Numbered from the stretch's first letter, positions 11,903 through 24,650 are shown. The stretch: 64,000 nt of DNA from Cristatella mucedo (GCA_009760855.2 WPIO01000098.1:1357001-1421000); one strand, 5' to 3'. Numbers and translations are program-made. Notes: generated by a model from the sequence alone, not told the origin.

Positions 11903-12468
11903 TTTCAGCAGGGGAGATTCGTGGTCAAATCTGAGGGACTTGATAACTTGTCTTGCAGCCATATTCAGCACCAGCTGTTTTAGCCTGGGTGCATTTTTTG
12001 GTAGCCAGCCAAAAGTGAGTTACTATAAACAAGCTGTGACAAAACTAAGGAGCTAGTTAAATGTTTACAAACCACATGTTGGACAGCTCTCTATCTTCCA
12101 TAAGAATCGTACCTGGTGGCTAGCTATACAAGCAATATTCTGAATGAAGTTTTAAAATGTATGCAGCTTTCGAAAACTATATCTTGATAACGAGCACATG
12201 CCTATGGTTGCACAACAACATCATCTCTTAGAAGAGCAAAGCCTTTTATTTGAGCCACAGTTTATGGGTTCCTATGTGCAGTAGCTCGGTTTTATCGTTC
12301 GTCATTTTGTTTTTAGAAATTTTCTGACATCCAGGATCGAATGACTGTAAAGTAAGCAGTCAGTATATCAGTTGCTGCAGCATATTCCAAATTTTTAAGT
12401 GGCAAAGAGACCTGATCATCGTCAGCATAAAAGTGAGATCCTATTCAATGGGCCTTAATTATTTTTAT

Positions 12469-12610
12469 GCCGAGCTATTTTGGTCCTGTGGGTTATTTGC
12501 TCGCCACGACCAAGGTCTGGCTGAGGTAGTCGGCTTGATCACGGAGGCATATCTGAATCGCCGGTATAGATATTACGTTCTCTGAGAGCGCGATACAAAT
12601 GATTTATATT
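12469..12610 (+). mobile_element. SINE-1 copy inserted in LINE-B
   Basis: The head begins gccgagctatt and contains the family core gctcgccacgaccaaggtc and a decayed B-box region (gcttgatcac). The LINE-A-like tail (cgccggtatagatatt, then ttctctgagagcgc) ends in an AT-rich run. It splits the LINE-B segment that normally reads ccttagtcacctttccc. AT-rich flanks ttaattattttt and ttcaattttt may be an eroded target-site duplication. Confidence 0.75.
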
Positions 12611-12844
12611 CTTCAATTTTTCCCCAGAGGTTGAGAATAAATGGAGAACAGCAAGGAAACGAAGACGGACACTTGATGGACTGCAGAAATGACTCGTCTC
12701 ATATGAGAGACCTGACCCTCGCAAAACATGGATTGAACACTATCAGACAAGTACGATTTAAACCACGCCAGGGCGTCTTTGTGGATTTTTGTAGATAAAT
12801 GTGGAGATGTGGTTTGTGGCATCGGTGGATATTAGCTGTCTCAT

Positions 12845-14045
12845 AAAACCTTGCCAGTTTCCGAACAACTAGATACTATCAGCGGAAATTGTGTGATCTG
12901 TTTATATAACGGTTGCGGTTTCGGCGGCTTTACGATTCTATACACGAACTCGAAAAGGATCACTTTTTTGAGTTTTTATTGTCACAGTTACTCTCACTAG
13001 GTAAAATACTATATCGATTTATCCGTCAGGTACATCCCCAAAGACTCTCTCGATTACAGCTTCTTCATTCGCCTCTTTGATTACTAAATTTTTACTTGTT
13101 TGCTGTAGCAAGTAAAGCAAAATGGCAATAATATTCAATACAGCATCAAAGCAGCCTAAATAAAGTGAATTACGTATTCCTACAGGATGATTGAGGTCTG
13201 AGTAGGAATTATTACTAACTTGATCTAGTCAAGCAAAGACATTTTTGACGTTCCCTTAGATTCAGCTCTTTAGTGACATAGTGGTTCCACATCTTCCAAA
13301 ACGAACAGATTTATTTGGCTAAAACGTAGCATCTACAAATTATATAGTTCTGTGAAGTTAAAGGGTAGAGCTCCAAAACATAGAATGTAATTCATGCAAT
13401 AATATGTCTACTTCAATAAAATTTATAGCTGACTGAAAACCTGCTGAAAGGATAGTTTGGCCAGTTCGCAGTCTGTAGCTGTTTTCTGCTCAGCTATTGC
13501 AGTCGTTTTTAATGTTCTTATGCTTTTAAAACGAATTGGTCAAGTGTGCAGCAAGGCCAAAGCAAATCATTTAATGTATGAACAATTCCAAAACGGAGCT
13601 CTTCAGTGAGACGTTTCTACAAAGTAATATAAGACCAATGGCGACGGCAATCAGCTGACTAAAACTTTGAAAAATTTTCTTACTGGCTCATCGAATAACT
13701 ACAGCCTCCGAATTAAATTGCAAAAGTCACACGGCGTATTCACCATTGCCAGTAAAATTCTTCACTCAGAAGGACTAACGTCGCTTGCACTGTTTCTTTG
13801 CATAGCACTGACTTAGTAGCCAAAAGCAACGATTAACTTATCAGCAACGACCGTCATCAGATTAACCACAACCAGGACAAGGAATTAACCAGTGTTTGCT
13901 AGGAAACTTCTATCACAACCAACATCGTAGGACCTGCAAAATTTCAATAAACATTCATACTGTTGCCTAATGCCCCGGCAGCAGTAGTTTCTAATTCAAC
14001 CTCAGCCTGCTGCCTTGATAACACAAGATGTCCTAACTCATCTAG
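12845..14045. other. No gene recognised
   Basis: This is AT-rich sequence without open frames above about 60 codons. I found no match to the repeat families defined elsewhere in the window. Confidence 0.5.
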
Positions 14046-14048
14046 GCA

Positions 14049-14685
14049 GGAGAACGAGCTAGGCTTGTCTGTCGTGAGCGTCGCAGTTGCCACGTTACAC
14101 TACTTCTCGCCGACCTGCACTGGCTACCAGTCAAGCAACGGATTGACTTCAAGGTTTTGTTGCTTACTTTTAGGTCCCTTCATTCTATGGCTCCAGCCAA
14201 TCTGTCCGTCATACTCCCCCATCAGGCCAAGCATCGTACCACCCGCTTTTCGGAATCCAAACGTCTAGAAATACGTCGTACAAACCTTAAATCTTTTGGA
14301 GACCAAGCATTTAGTTCGTATGCTCCCAAAGCCTGGAACTCCCTCCTGGCCTGAGTCAGAACATCCCCTGACCTGAACACATTCAAAAGGAACTTAGAAA
14401 TACACCTATTTAATACAGCATTTAGTAGGTCCCTATGATTCGTCCTTCACGTGCTTGCACGTGCTGACACTGTGCATGCTGCCACTAACCACATTTGCAT
14501 GCTGACCCTGTGCATGTCACCCCTAACCATGTGTTATTAATTTTGTTTGTTTTTTAAGCATCATTTTACTTACCATTTAATGGCATTTCCCTTTGCAGCA
14601 AATGTAAAGCGCCTAGAAATAAATTAAGTTCTCTAAGGAAGCTTTATCAAATACATTTTTAATAATATTATTATTAACGCAATTT
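14049..14685 (+). mobile_element. LINE-A copy, 5'-truncated
   Basis: This copy starts inside the RT C-terminal domain (the GLSVVSVAVAT frame, then LLADLHWLPVK in another frame) and continues through the FGDQAFSSYAPKAWNSL block near 14300-14350. The LINE-A 3' UTR follows, with the terminal hairpin (aaagcgcc near 14607) and an AT-rich ATT-type tail to about 14685. The coding part is split by at least one frameshift and a stop at the WNSLLA position. Confidence 0.85.
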
Positions 14686-14689
14686 TTAC

Positions 14690-17600
14690 GTAATTGCAAG
14701 TCTTCGAGTAACTCACACCAAACCGCCCAGTAAAAGCATGCATGGAGGATTCCTAAATAGCTCAGATCGAACGTTTTTGGTAATGCAATCAGCCTTAAAC
14801 CGTGATTTGGATTTATCTTCTATTTGCATTTCTCTTACAAGCCCGATCTTTTAGTTTCTACTGTATTGAAACCCCCTAAAGATATTCAACTTTCATTGTC
14901 ATGTATCACCTAAGGCAGCCTGGGAAGCTGCAAAGTAGCAATAAAGGGGCTAGCCTGATCACAACAATGTGAGCACGTGACCATTAGTCACCTGACTCTC
15001 AGTCCACCCCTACCAGTGGCCATTTTGCAGGTATAGCGTGCTTGGTGTGGATGCTGGACGTCTCCACCACGGTTTGCCTATGCTGTACCTTCGCCAATCA
15101 TATAGTATTGTAAGCGAACTCTGCAAACTCGTAAAGCTCCAGGAAAAATCTCTTCTTTTAACTGCAATTGATTAATCGTGGCGTCGCTGAATGATACTTG
15201 TAGAATGCAGGCAGGCGATCGGCTTAAGAACGGTCCCCTGCTGGACGATTCGGCAAAGATCACTCAACACTACACCTCCGGCTTCTGAAGCGCCGCATTC
15301 GCATATGCATAGCGGCAAAGGTAAGCCCATATACGAACGATTACGGTACCGCTTAAGTCCCAACCTGCATGTTTTGGATCCAACTTCATGCTGACTAGCA
15401 GAAGAACCATTGATCCCAAACGTTTTCGGTCCGCCCGAGGCCGCACACTATGAGCGATCGTCAATTCCCAGAGACAAGTTTCACCAACCACTCTTTTGCA
15501 AATGCAATGCTGAGAAAGCCGTCCCATATGCCCAAGGATTTCTTATGGTATGGAAGGGTCTGATTTAGGAACTATTTCGTTCGCCCGAGAGCCTACTTTT
15601 TATGACCAAGCTTTTAGGACTAGCCAACGGCAGGGGTTCTTTCATAGCTGCTTGTGGGCAAAAACTGGCGATCTTGATTTCAAAATTCACTAGGAAAGAG
15701 TTGGCTAACACGAATCGGTCTTTATATCTAAGCGTGTAACAACTTGGGTGTATTGAACCTTGCCTGGCTTTATCGGATGTTTTCCGAAGCTCTAAGCATT
15801 GCCAGCTGTGAACAAGTGGGGGGCTTGTCAAACTAGTCCCAGAGCTTGTTCAAAACACTGAAGCCTGGTTGAATGAGCTAGTTCAATCGCTGTCGTCCTT
15901 TTTAAGAGCTTCATTCATCCTTCCGTATATTTGGAGACTACGCGGGAGCCAGTCTTTCATCTGATCTGTAGCTAACCCTTGCTCTGGTAACTGAGATTGC
16001 CAAAATTCACCTATAGATATGCGAGTTGTCTCGACACCGTCTGGTCACTCAGCACACTGGTTGCCGTTATCTCACCCAACCGGTGCGACTCACTTATTTA
16101 ACTAAAAATTGTTCTGCTACGTTAGGTAACCCACAGGTTAAAAACTCTAGGAAACTGAAAATCTGCAAACGTGAACCGGTCTGTTAACTGGGGAATCGTG
16201 ATTATTATGTGTGCTGCGATAAGTGCATTCCTAATAAAAAATCTACCTTTCAGGAATTAAGCTCAGCTGTATGCGGAGGTTGTTATTTTTTGCCTGCTTT
16301 GATTAGTCATCCTATATCTAGCTTGGTGCTACCCACACCAACTAAGGCAGTTTCGCTGGTCCTATTTACGTCGAGTGGGCTCTCAGTTTTTAAGCATATC
16401 TGAGTTCGGCAGCTGCTAGAACGCTGTCGGGTGTGGGCTATGCCTCATTGAATACTCGTGAGTGGATAATATTAGCTGTACGTGGTTCGTATGTTTCACG
16501 AGCAAAGCCTAACGTTTATGCAGCTGCCGCGAATGTGCTTATGCTCTACTTGTGCTTGTGCACCGGTTGGCTCATGCGATCAGGTGATGCAGGGGTCAGC
16601 ACGTGGAGCTTTCAGAGACAGTGCTAGATAGCAGCACCTGTTGTGATGAGAAGCGCCCCTCTTGTGTTCGTACATGTATGCAACAAGCTTCTCTGATTTG
16701 TGCACTGCCTTGGTGCAATCTGCAGTAACCAGCTATGGAAGTAAGATTTAGCTTTCTGAATAATTAAAATAATAATATATTTGAATAGCATCCTCATAGA
16801 ACTAAATCTTTCTCTAGGCACTGTAGAGATGTCAAATATAAATAATAGCGAAAGTTTGGTTCTACCACCCACAAGCAGCAGGCCCAGTCAAAGTAGGTAC
16901 ACACAAGCATATGGCAAAGAACAATGCCTAATAAAATGCTGCAAATCTGACAGGTGTGCTTCAAACTCTTGTAAGATGTCATGTCAGGGAAGGTTGTGAC
17001 CAACGTCGGTAGCTTGTTCTAGGGTGTGGGAGCGTACGAACTAATCGCACGTTCTCCAATGGTTTTGAAATTCTTCCGACGTATAGCTATACGATTTGAT
17101 TCGAAACAGCGGTTGTAGGATTCCGATGATCATTTTAGAGTATTTCTGATATTCGGCTGAACCTAGAGAATATGGGACGTAAAAAAAGCGACAGTACCTT
17201 GAAGTATATGTGCTTCTTGATAGTGTGCCGGTGCCGGTCGGCGAGAAGTGATTGAATGTGACAACTGATACAGTCACAAAAAAGTCTTCATCTGCCGAGT
17301 TTTGCATTAGCTGCATGTTCCCGATCGGTCGAGCTCGTAAACTGGCAAGCAGTGAAATACAAAAGTCGTAAATGGTTGCCACAAATACATGGACCAATAT
17401 GGATCTGATATTTTTGTCGACATTACCTGAATTTTAGCAAGGTTATGTTACTGAAAGTAGGCAAAATTGTTTGTACTCCGGGGCTAATACGGTTGTGCAA
17501 TGAGAGGTTGCAAGGGCAGCTTTCTCAGCCACTGCTTATGTTAGTGTAAGGTCGTACGTTTGCACCAGAATAAGCACTGGCACGACCGCTGTCACAGGTA

Positions 17601-17945
17601 GCTGATGCAAAAAGATAAGTTCTCAAATCGTCGTACAGTACTTCCGTGGGATCACTGCGGTCGGCCGGCTCACCCGGACAGCTGACTCCTCGAACCCCGG
17701 TCGCTTGCCACCTTACTTGGACCGACCATGTAGCCAACTTGCTCTCCATTGCTTTCGCCTGCTTGCCCGAGGTATTGCCTGTTCCCACTTATTGCCGCCT
17801 GCTCAGCCTCGCTGCTACTTGCAGGTCGTCACTGGGAGCTCCCTCTTTATGCTGCAATTGTTCTGTTTGTTTCCCGAAAGGGCCACGTATCCCATGCTGC
17901 TGTATAAGTCTATCACCACTATGTGATCCCCTGAGAGCAGCGTGC
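14690..17945. other. No gene recognised
   Basis: About 3.2 kb has only short overlapping open frames on both strands (60-118 codons), typical of chance at this base composition. I saw no repeats shared with the rest of the window. A host intron or intergenic DNA is the simplest reading. Confidence 0.45.
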
Positions 17946-17949
17946 TCAC

Positions 17950-18067
17950 CGTGCAGCAGGCAGCTTCCAATTTTTCCAGACTGCCGAACCTTGTTTGTGC
18001 ATTTCTCCTCTCTGCTTCTCCTTCAACATGCTTTGCATGATACTCTGCCTTATTTTTTTGCAAGAAT
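17950..18067 (-). CDS. Candidate internal exon, charged helical protein, unidentified
   Basis: On the minus strand, a 118-nt segment lies between a plausible acceptor (ctaaag after a moderately pyrimidine-rich run, 18068-18069) and a good donor (ACG followed by gtgagc, 17944-17949). It reads as about 39 residues, rich in Lys, Glu, Arg and Ala, including EYHAKHVEGEAERRNAQ, and is predicted by eye to be helical or coiled-coil. I could not assign a family. Competing frames overlap here: a plus-strand frame at 17646-18098 and another minus frame at 17946-18356. No neighbouring exons were identified with confidence. This is a suggestion only. Confidence 0.2.
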
Positions 18068-18359
18068 CTTTAGAACGGCAAGAGCCAGGCGCCTCTAGGC
18101 TGCACATAATAGCTGCTGTCGCATCCTCAAGCAGGGAAGTCTCTACTGAGATAATCTGTAGAAAGTCTTCACTTTGTTGTAGATCAAAAGTCCTTAAAAA
18201 TGTGATCGGAGAGGTATGTACACGGCACGACCCTGTAGAAGCGGCTGCCGAAGACCGAGTTGGAGCAGCCACTGCGCCTCGTTTATGAAGCATCAGCCCT
18301 CTGTCTTTCACATGAAGCCACGGGAGCACGGCCGATAGTTCCCCAGCTGAATTCACTAT

Positions 18360-19170
18360 AAAGTTGACGGCTGGGGCTTACTGAAACAATCACCACCAGT
18401 GGTAAGTCTAGATGCTTGCAAATGATAATGAAGCTAAACAGACAGAATAAGCAGAGCCCGAAAAATAATATAGAAACCAGCTAGATTGGAATTGCCATTG
18501 TAGCCTACTCCCAGTGAACGATTGTAGTGCCAGCATTGTTGCTGATTGCCTATTGACGAGCATTGTCGCTGCCTGCCTTTTGACTTCGGCTACTCCTGTC
18601 GATGCAGGCGTCCAGGCTGGTGTTATAATGCTTTAGCCTTAAAGCCTCTCTCTGTGGAGGCTGGGATATCCTCAAGCGTGAGGTAAGCTGACAGTTGGTT
18701 TGCACATCACTCAACTGACCGTATACAATTTCGTTTAAATATGTGTTTAGGCTGCCAACTTACTGCATGTGCCCGCCCAGGGCTTTGCAGGCATTCAGGC
18801 ATGAGGCTGTAATTATACTCTGACAAACATTCCCGGCGACAGCTGAACTTCTCGGGAAATTGGAAGGCCAACTACTAATAACTTGAGTGATCACTGCTGC
18901 CACTTTCTGCAGATCCAACGTGCTTTGTTCTGGTGGTACATAGTTATGCCTAGCCGTTTTTCTGCTTGTCATACTTTATCTCTTTGTCACGTTATGGGGC
19001 TAAGTGATGATGTATGTGTTATGATACTCGTCAATATGTAAGCTGAAGCACCAGTGATAACTATTCGATAGTGGTGAGGTTCTGCATGCTTTGCCTGTCT
19101 CTTCCAGCATTCAGCTGCTTAAATCAGCCCTGCTCCCGTGTACATTTAATCCAGATTGGATTCCTTCTTG
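18360..19170. other. No gene recognised
   Basis: There are no open frames above 70 codons and no repeats shared with the rest of the window. Confidence 0.5.
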
Positions 19171-19175
19171 TGGAG

Positions 19176-19346
19176 GTGAGCCGTAATGGCTCAATAGGTG
19201 ATGTGGTTTCTTTTCACGATCTCTGCCCCGAGGTCGTGGGTTCGAATCCTGTGGTTGGCGATCCTTTATCACCACTGCAAGCGGTGGTGGTAGCCATCAA
19301 GGCTCCTCTGTCACTATACAAAAAGAGGCTGATAAAACAGCTAGTA
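19176..19346 (+). mobile_element. SINE-2 copy with tRNA-like head
   Basis: It begins gtgagccgtaatggctc with an A-box-like tggctcaataggtg and has a perfect B box, ggttcgaatcc, at 19239-19249. A non-tRNA body follows: accactgcaagcggtggtgg (a short hairpin), then agccatcaaggctc and a pyrimidine-rich end. The same body follows the tRNA-like part in the copies at 63437 and, inverted, 5914. This marks it as a dispersed SINE rather than a tRNA gene. Confidence 0.85.
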
Positions 19347-19550
19347 TTTGTTTTTTATTTTGTTTTCAGATATGTAATCACTATCAAATTTGGAACTGGA
19401 TGACTACTCACTATTTTACCAAACTCATTTTATTTGGACCTAAATCTGAAGGGAAAGGTGAGTTTTCACACTGAGCTGCTATGTGAATGCTTTGAGGAAT
19501 ACCGCCTGATGCATTTTTACCTTACACAACTATCTTTCGCATCACGTTTT

Positions 19551-19675
19551 GTCCAGCAGATAATGTGCTCGCCCCGACCAAGGTCTGGCTGAGGTCGTGC
19601 GCTCAAGCCCCGAGGCATATGAGAAGCACCTAAATAGAGATTACCTTCTCATGGGGCAATATTTGTACTTCATCA
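19551..19675 (+). mobile_element. SINE-1 copy
   Basis: The family core gctcgccccgaccaaggtct is intact near 19568, followed by a decayed B box (gcgctcaagcccc) and the LINE-A-like tail (gaagcacctaaatagagatt, then ttctcatggggc). The first ~20 bp of the tRNA-like head are eroded. It lies about 200 bp downstream of a SINE-2. Confidence 0.8.
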
Positions 19676-19679
19676 CTTT

Positions 19680-22600
19680 TTCTATTTTCAGTACTATAAG
19701 ATTAATATCAAGATCGGGAAATTGTGAAAGAATGATAATATTCATCATTATTTAACATGCAGCTGATCAAGCGAGGGAACTTAACGTGAGTCGCACTTGC
19801 ATTTGTACTGGTTGATGCCGCCTGCTTGCTACTGGGGCAACCAGCTCAACTCGGATGCATATTTACGTATAAAATGTTACATGAATAGTGCATGCTGTTA
19901 TCAAGCCAAGTTGTGCAACTTCAACCTGAGTAGCGATCTTTCAAGGTAACCATTTGCGCATGTAAATGCAGTGATGTGCGACCTTCATGGTGAGATACTC
20001 ACGACTTCGCTGCTGCCATAAGCAGCCAGCACAGCCAGCCTTTTTCATGTACATATTTACGTCTAAACGTGTTTTTTCCCTTGTACCATGTAACCTGCTT
20101 TACTTGGCGCTAGTATTAAGTGAAGCTGCCCTGAAAAGAGGCGTGTGGTGTTTGACGTATTGTCAATCCTGAAATGCAGGTGGTTGTTAGCCTCTCTTTT
20201 CTGCTTCTGCAGTTAAAGCATGCTTGCAATCCGTGCATAAGGATGCCTTAACCATGTTGACATTTTTCAGGCGATGTGATCACTGTTGACTACAAAAAGG
20301 TCTAGAAGACTCGCTGGGCTATGAGTGAGAGCTGGAAAGGCATTACTTTAATGTAGGATTATCTAACCCAGTCCTAACCCACAGTTGTCTCACAAGCGTT
20401 GACTACAAGGAAGAGCTTGCATGCACTTCATCCTAGTATGTGGGTGGTTTCAGCGAGCTTCTGCTTAGGCTACATGCGGGATGGAGTCAGCTGCGGCTGC
20501 ATCGATCTTGAGCCGTTGAGTGCAAATGGCAATATGTGCAGAATTCTGGGAATGTGCATGCGATGTGCTCTACTAAGCTCATATCGTAGGCCTATTCTCC
20601 GAATGTTGCACAACAAAGCGACGGTTATTGTATCCAACACAAACCTATGCGAGACATGTTGCTGGATAAAAGGTCGCACACAACTGCAACTTTACCACAA
20701 CTTAAAATTTGTATTTAAAGTGATCATGTCACTGTTTCTGTCTGGGAGGATGCCAATCTGTGGATTTACGATCGCCAGTGCCTCATGTAGTCTGCATGAA
20801 GGAATCCGGCTGTGCAGTAGTGAGCTATTGCATCCGGTGCAGGTAGGTGTGTCTTTGCTGAAACCCGTGCATATCCATGGTATTGCTTTAGGCCTGATTG
20901 CATGTTTATGGATTTAGATGGATTTCTTGCATGGCAATGTAATGCAAGGCATTCGCGTAATGGTTTTTAAATGCCTGGATTGGTAGTAGAGCTGGCTGTT
21001 TGCTGCTATCTCAATCAGGTGAGAGCAACCCTGCTGGGGAAATAACGTGTCTCTAAAATATAAGGTGTGAAAAAGAGCAACTTTAAAGGCTTTTGAATGG
21101 TTGCCAATGTGTAATATCATCCAACCACACAGTTTTAGAAGAGTGTGCAGAAAAAATAACGTCGTGTTTTTTTCAGCGAACTGGCTGAAACCTGTTTCTA
21201 GACTAGCCTTCTGATGTTTTACCAAATCTGCTTAACAAGTATGCCTCCATTTAAGAGATATCGTAGGCAAAGCCGACTATTTCTGATGTCGAAACAAGAT
21301 ATGGCCATCGTGCTAGGGCTGTGATGACTTCAAATGATGGCTGGAAACGAGACGCAAGTTAGCGAGCTAACAGTGGTTGAATGGAGTGCTGAGACTGCCA
21401 TTTGTGTGTGAATAATTTTAATTGTTGGGCATGCGAAATATTTTAGACACGACTTATAAGTAGCAATCTAGACCAATCGATATTTGATGTTGCTTGTTTT
21501 CAAATGGATGACTTGTTTTACTGTCTTAGAGTGCAGATAAATAGTTTCAGACGGTCGCTGCCACGCGGCTTAGAGCTCATGCGAAACCTTTGATAATTTA
21601 GGCATTGTATGTCGCTTTCCAAGAAGTCAAATCAAAGTGCGAATACTGAAAAGCTGCAGTCTTGAAGTTTACTGAAACAAGATAAGAAACAATCTTACTT
21701 TATCACCGTCCTTATGATTTTAGTGCATCTCACTTTGTATTGCCAGCACGAAATGTGTTTCTTGCTTCACAATTCACTATCTGCTGTGCGTTAGCCTGTA
21801 AGCACGCTATCTACACTCTTCTCTCTTGTTGCAGTGTGCTCCGGAGCGGCATTCACGACTGCTAATGCATCAGTATCTCTGTATGCTCACTAGCTTGTGT
21901 TGCCAATAAGCGATACACCATCTGCCAAATCCGTACCACTCGTTTGTAGGGGTTTTGCTCTTCGTCTCTCTCCCATCAAGTGCCCACGAGCAACTACACT
22001 ATACCAATGAGCATGATTTCAGTGCTGCAAAGTGTATCGTCGTCCTTTCGGCACCTGGCTCTGATTCTGCGGTTGATTTGACATGCGCTCGACCGAGACG
22101 CATGTCACTTTGCCCGCAAGCTCAGTGCATCGGTCGCCAACTACTATGCTGTCGATTTCAGCCTCCTGCTACCTTTTAGTCGCTCGTCAAATGCTAGCGC
22201 CTCATACAAACAGGCCATTACTTGTAGCCTGCCCTATACTGCCTACCTTGGCCGGTGTGACAGCTGGCTCTGACCCAGACTGAGCCAGAGGCACAGAAAA
22301 AGGCACATGCATGCTTGCCACTGCAGTAGTCGATCTATCCTACCTTGTCGGTGTGCCTTTCGTGCTTGCAAACGGCGAGGCGCATATACAGGCAGACACA
22401 GCTTAGTAATGTAAGTGATATGGAAGCCAGTTAAACTGACGTCTGCCAGCTAGTCTACTATTAATTCATTAAGGTAATGACAGAGTAGTTCCGGCCTGTT
22501 TACTGATGCACAGCATGAGAGGCTTTCCGGGAGAGGCTGGCGTTTAAGCTTGCATCCTAACTCTTCGGTCAAATTGTGGCTCTGCATTAAGGCCGAAGCG

Positions 22601-24080
22601 TCTTTGAGCATGACGTATCGAGCCATCACTGCTCAGTTTTTTAGCCTCGCGACTGGCCGTCTGAGACTTTGTGTCAGGCTTCAATGCTTACGACGCAGAC
22701 TGGTGATGTCGGCCTCGCTTTTGGTTAAAAAGAAGGCAAGTGTCGTCGCTCCTATATGCTGGCGATATGCGGTCCGACAAAACAAGGCTTCCCGTGAACA
22801 CGGGATTTCAGCTTGCCTGCTTTTAATTTCAAGAAGTGCATTATGTCCGCTGAAGTGACATAGCACTGCGTGAAACGCAAGCCCCTAAGACATAACTTTG
22901 CCTACTCGTCTCACCGTACTAAAACCAAGGGCATGCCAACCACTCCGGGAAAGCAAGGCGTACCAGCCACGGTCACTGGTAAGTCCACGTGCAACTACTG
23001 TCGTGTTGACACTTTTCTGGACTCGAGAGCCACCGCCGCCCATGACCAGTGCTGCCTGACCGAGGATTCGAACGATAGACACGCACTGGTGGTCTGCATT
23101 GTTGCTAGTGTACTGGTTTCCTTGGAATCTGAATCAAAGTGCCTGCATAGCTGTCACCTTGAAAAGTTTAAGTCTTGTTAACTTTACTGTCGCAAAGTTA
23201 CACAAAAATTTTTCGTGCTAACTGCTAACAGTAAGGTATTTCTTTTTGTTCCAATAAAATGCTGTAAAGAGTACTTTTTGAAGCCAATTGCAGTCAGGCT
23301 TCCTCAGTCAATTAAATAATACTAACAACAATTCGAACACATTTACTAGACAGTGGCATTTATCTTTTGGGCGTCATGCAATTTTATGCCAACAATTCTG
23401 GAGTACAGGAGCCTCCAGGCAACTAGAAGTGGCATAAAAAGGTAACTTTTCGAAGTTGTACCATTTGACAAGCACCCCTATTATTACTTTGCGTTCGGCA
23501 GTGTACTGGCACCGAAACAGACGGCTGCATCGTCTGCATGCGGCAATGCCTGAATAATGAAAATAGACAAAATAATTCTACTGTACTGTCCCCAAGAGAA
23601 GTACTTGATCTCAATTCAAGTGCAGGATACCTGCCTTTCTGCACTAACCCGGGATCTTGGTTATCAAATAGATTACCTTTAGCATTTGTCGTTAAAGTTG
23701 AGTACATACAACATGCCAAGACTTATAGCTTCCGCTACACACCGGTCTTTAATGATCATTTATTACCAGCACGAGAGCCATGTTGGCATTTTAGGTGTAG
23801 GCTTTCTCATTATTTGCTTCGGAAGCTTACCGGTTTCTGTCATGCATGCAGTTCGTATACATCTAAAATTGCTACGAGTTTCTCTAATTAGCTACGAATT
23901 TGTTTTCCTCCAGGAGGATAATTATTATTGGCATGAATCCCTGCTAATGCATCTGCTGCAGCCAGCACTATTGGAATGGTGTACCAGGTAGCTTTGCTGT
24001 AGATGTTGTTGGCAGTGCTTATCCTGCAGCTGTGGATACACCAAGGCTGCCGATTATCAACTCCCCACTGCGATGCTATA
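19680..24080. other. No gene recognised
   Basis: About 4.4 kb contains a 172-codon open frame (20399-20917) that starts with TTG and has no recognisable domain. A frame of this length is expected by chance in a window this size. Other frames are shorter and overlap on opposite strands. I saw no repeats of the families defined here. Confidence 0.4.
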
Positions 24081-24084
24081 ATGT

Positions 24085-24426
24085 ATGGATACAAGCATCT
24101 TTGTAGGGTTTTTTGCTGCTAATAACCGTGTTATTGCCACTGCCAATGCGGCTAATCTGGCCATGGATACTGCTGCCACTAGTACAGCTGCTACAGCTGC
24201 TTTAGCCGTTGCTGCAGTTGCTGCCACTGATGCTGTTGTATCTAGTGCAGCTTTGCCTGCTGGGGTTGCCACGACTGCCACTAGCACTGTCGCAGTAGCC
24301 ATTGCTTCAGCCACATGTGATTTTCACAGCCGTCATCACTGCCAGTGCCGCCAGTCCTCGCCTGCCTCGCTTATCTCGCCTGCCTCGCCTGCCACGCCTG
24401 CTTCGCCTGCTTCGCCCGCCTCGTAA
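24085..24426 (+). other. Ala/Thr-rich open frame ending in a 9-bp minisatellite
   Basis: A 113-codon ATG frame encodes an Ala/Thr/Val-rich stretch from degenerate GCT/GCC/ACT triplets. It ends in a SPASPA-type repeat encoded by a 9-bp tandem repeat. No signal peptide or known domain is visible. The reverse strand is also open (24057-24314) and also Ala-rich, as expected for simple triplet sequence. Low-complexity DNA is more likely than a gene. Confidence 0.2.
24356..24425 (+). repeat. 9-bp minisatellite (tcgcctgcc-type)
   Basis: Seven to eight imperfect units of tcgcctgcc or close variants are arranged in tandem. In one frame they encode Ser-Pro-Ala repeats. Confidence 0.8.
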
Positions 24427-24589
24427 AGACCAAAATAAATTAAACGGGCTATACACTGTTTGCAGTCAGATAAACACCCTGCTAATTTTATGAATACTAT
24501 TTAACATCTAGCTTACTTATGTATATACGTAGAACTTAGGGCAACAATCAAGCAGAAGGATGCTGAAAGAAATCAAGCTGACAGCCGCT

Positions 24590-24650
24590 ATTAAGCATTA
24601 TCAGAGAACTCAATTTTTTCAGGGCGCTTTACATTTCGTACTGATTGTTC
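24590..24650 (-). mobile_element. Isolated LINE-A 3' hairpin
   Basis: The reverse complement reads aaatgtaaagcgccctg, then an AT-rich loop and gagttctctgataatgc, which is the LINE-A terminal hairpin. No coding part is attached, so this is a very short 5'-truncated insertion or a relic. Confidence 0.65.

Larger units (their letters stand above)
11235..12840 (-). mobile_element. LINE-B copy interrupted by LINE-A and SINE-1
   Basis: The 3' end is at 11235 (reverse complement ggagatacatatg). RT C-terminal sequence follows, with the SPRLWNSLPYF motif near 11480. The element is interrupted by a LINE-A 3' fragment (11738-11902) and by a SINE-1 (12469-12610). LINE-B sequence resumes after each, and the last part (12611-12840) covers the RT core and the segment equivalent to LAWFKSYLSDSVQS. 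All frames are broken. Confidence 0.85.

Noticed and set aside
17646-18098. 150-codon plus frame opposite a 136-codon minus frame (17946-18356)
   Set aside because: The long frames overlap on opposite strands, lack domains, and cannot both be real. I kept only the short segment with splice-like edges as a low-confidence candidate.
19176-19260. tRNA gene with a perfect B box
   Set aside because: The same tRNA-like head followed by the same non-tRNA body occurs at 63437 and inverted at 5914, and no clean cloverleaf forms. It is a SINE.
20399-20917. 172-codon open frame
   Set aside because: It starts with TTG and has no recognisable domain. A frame of this length is roughly expected once by chance in 64 kb at this base composition.
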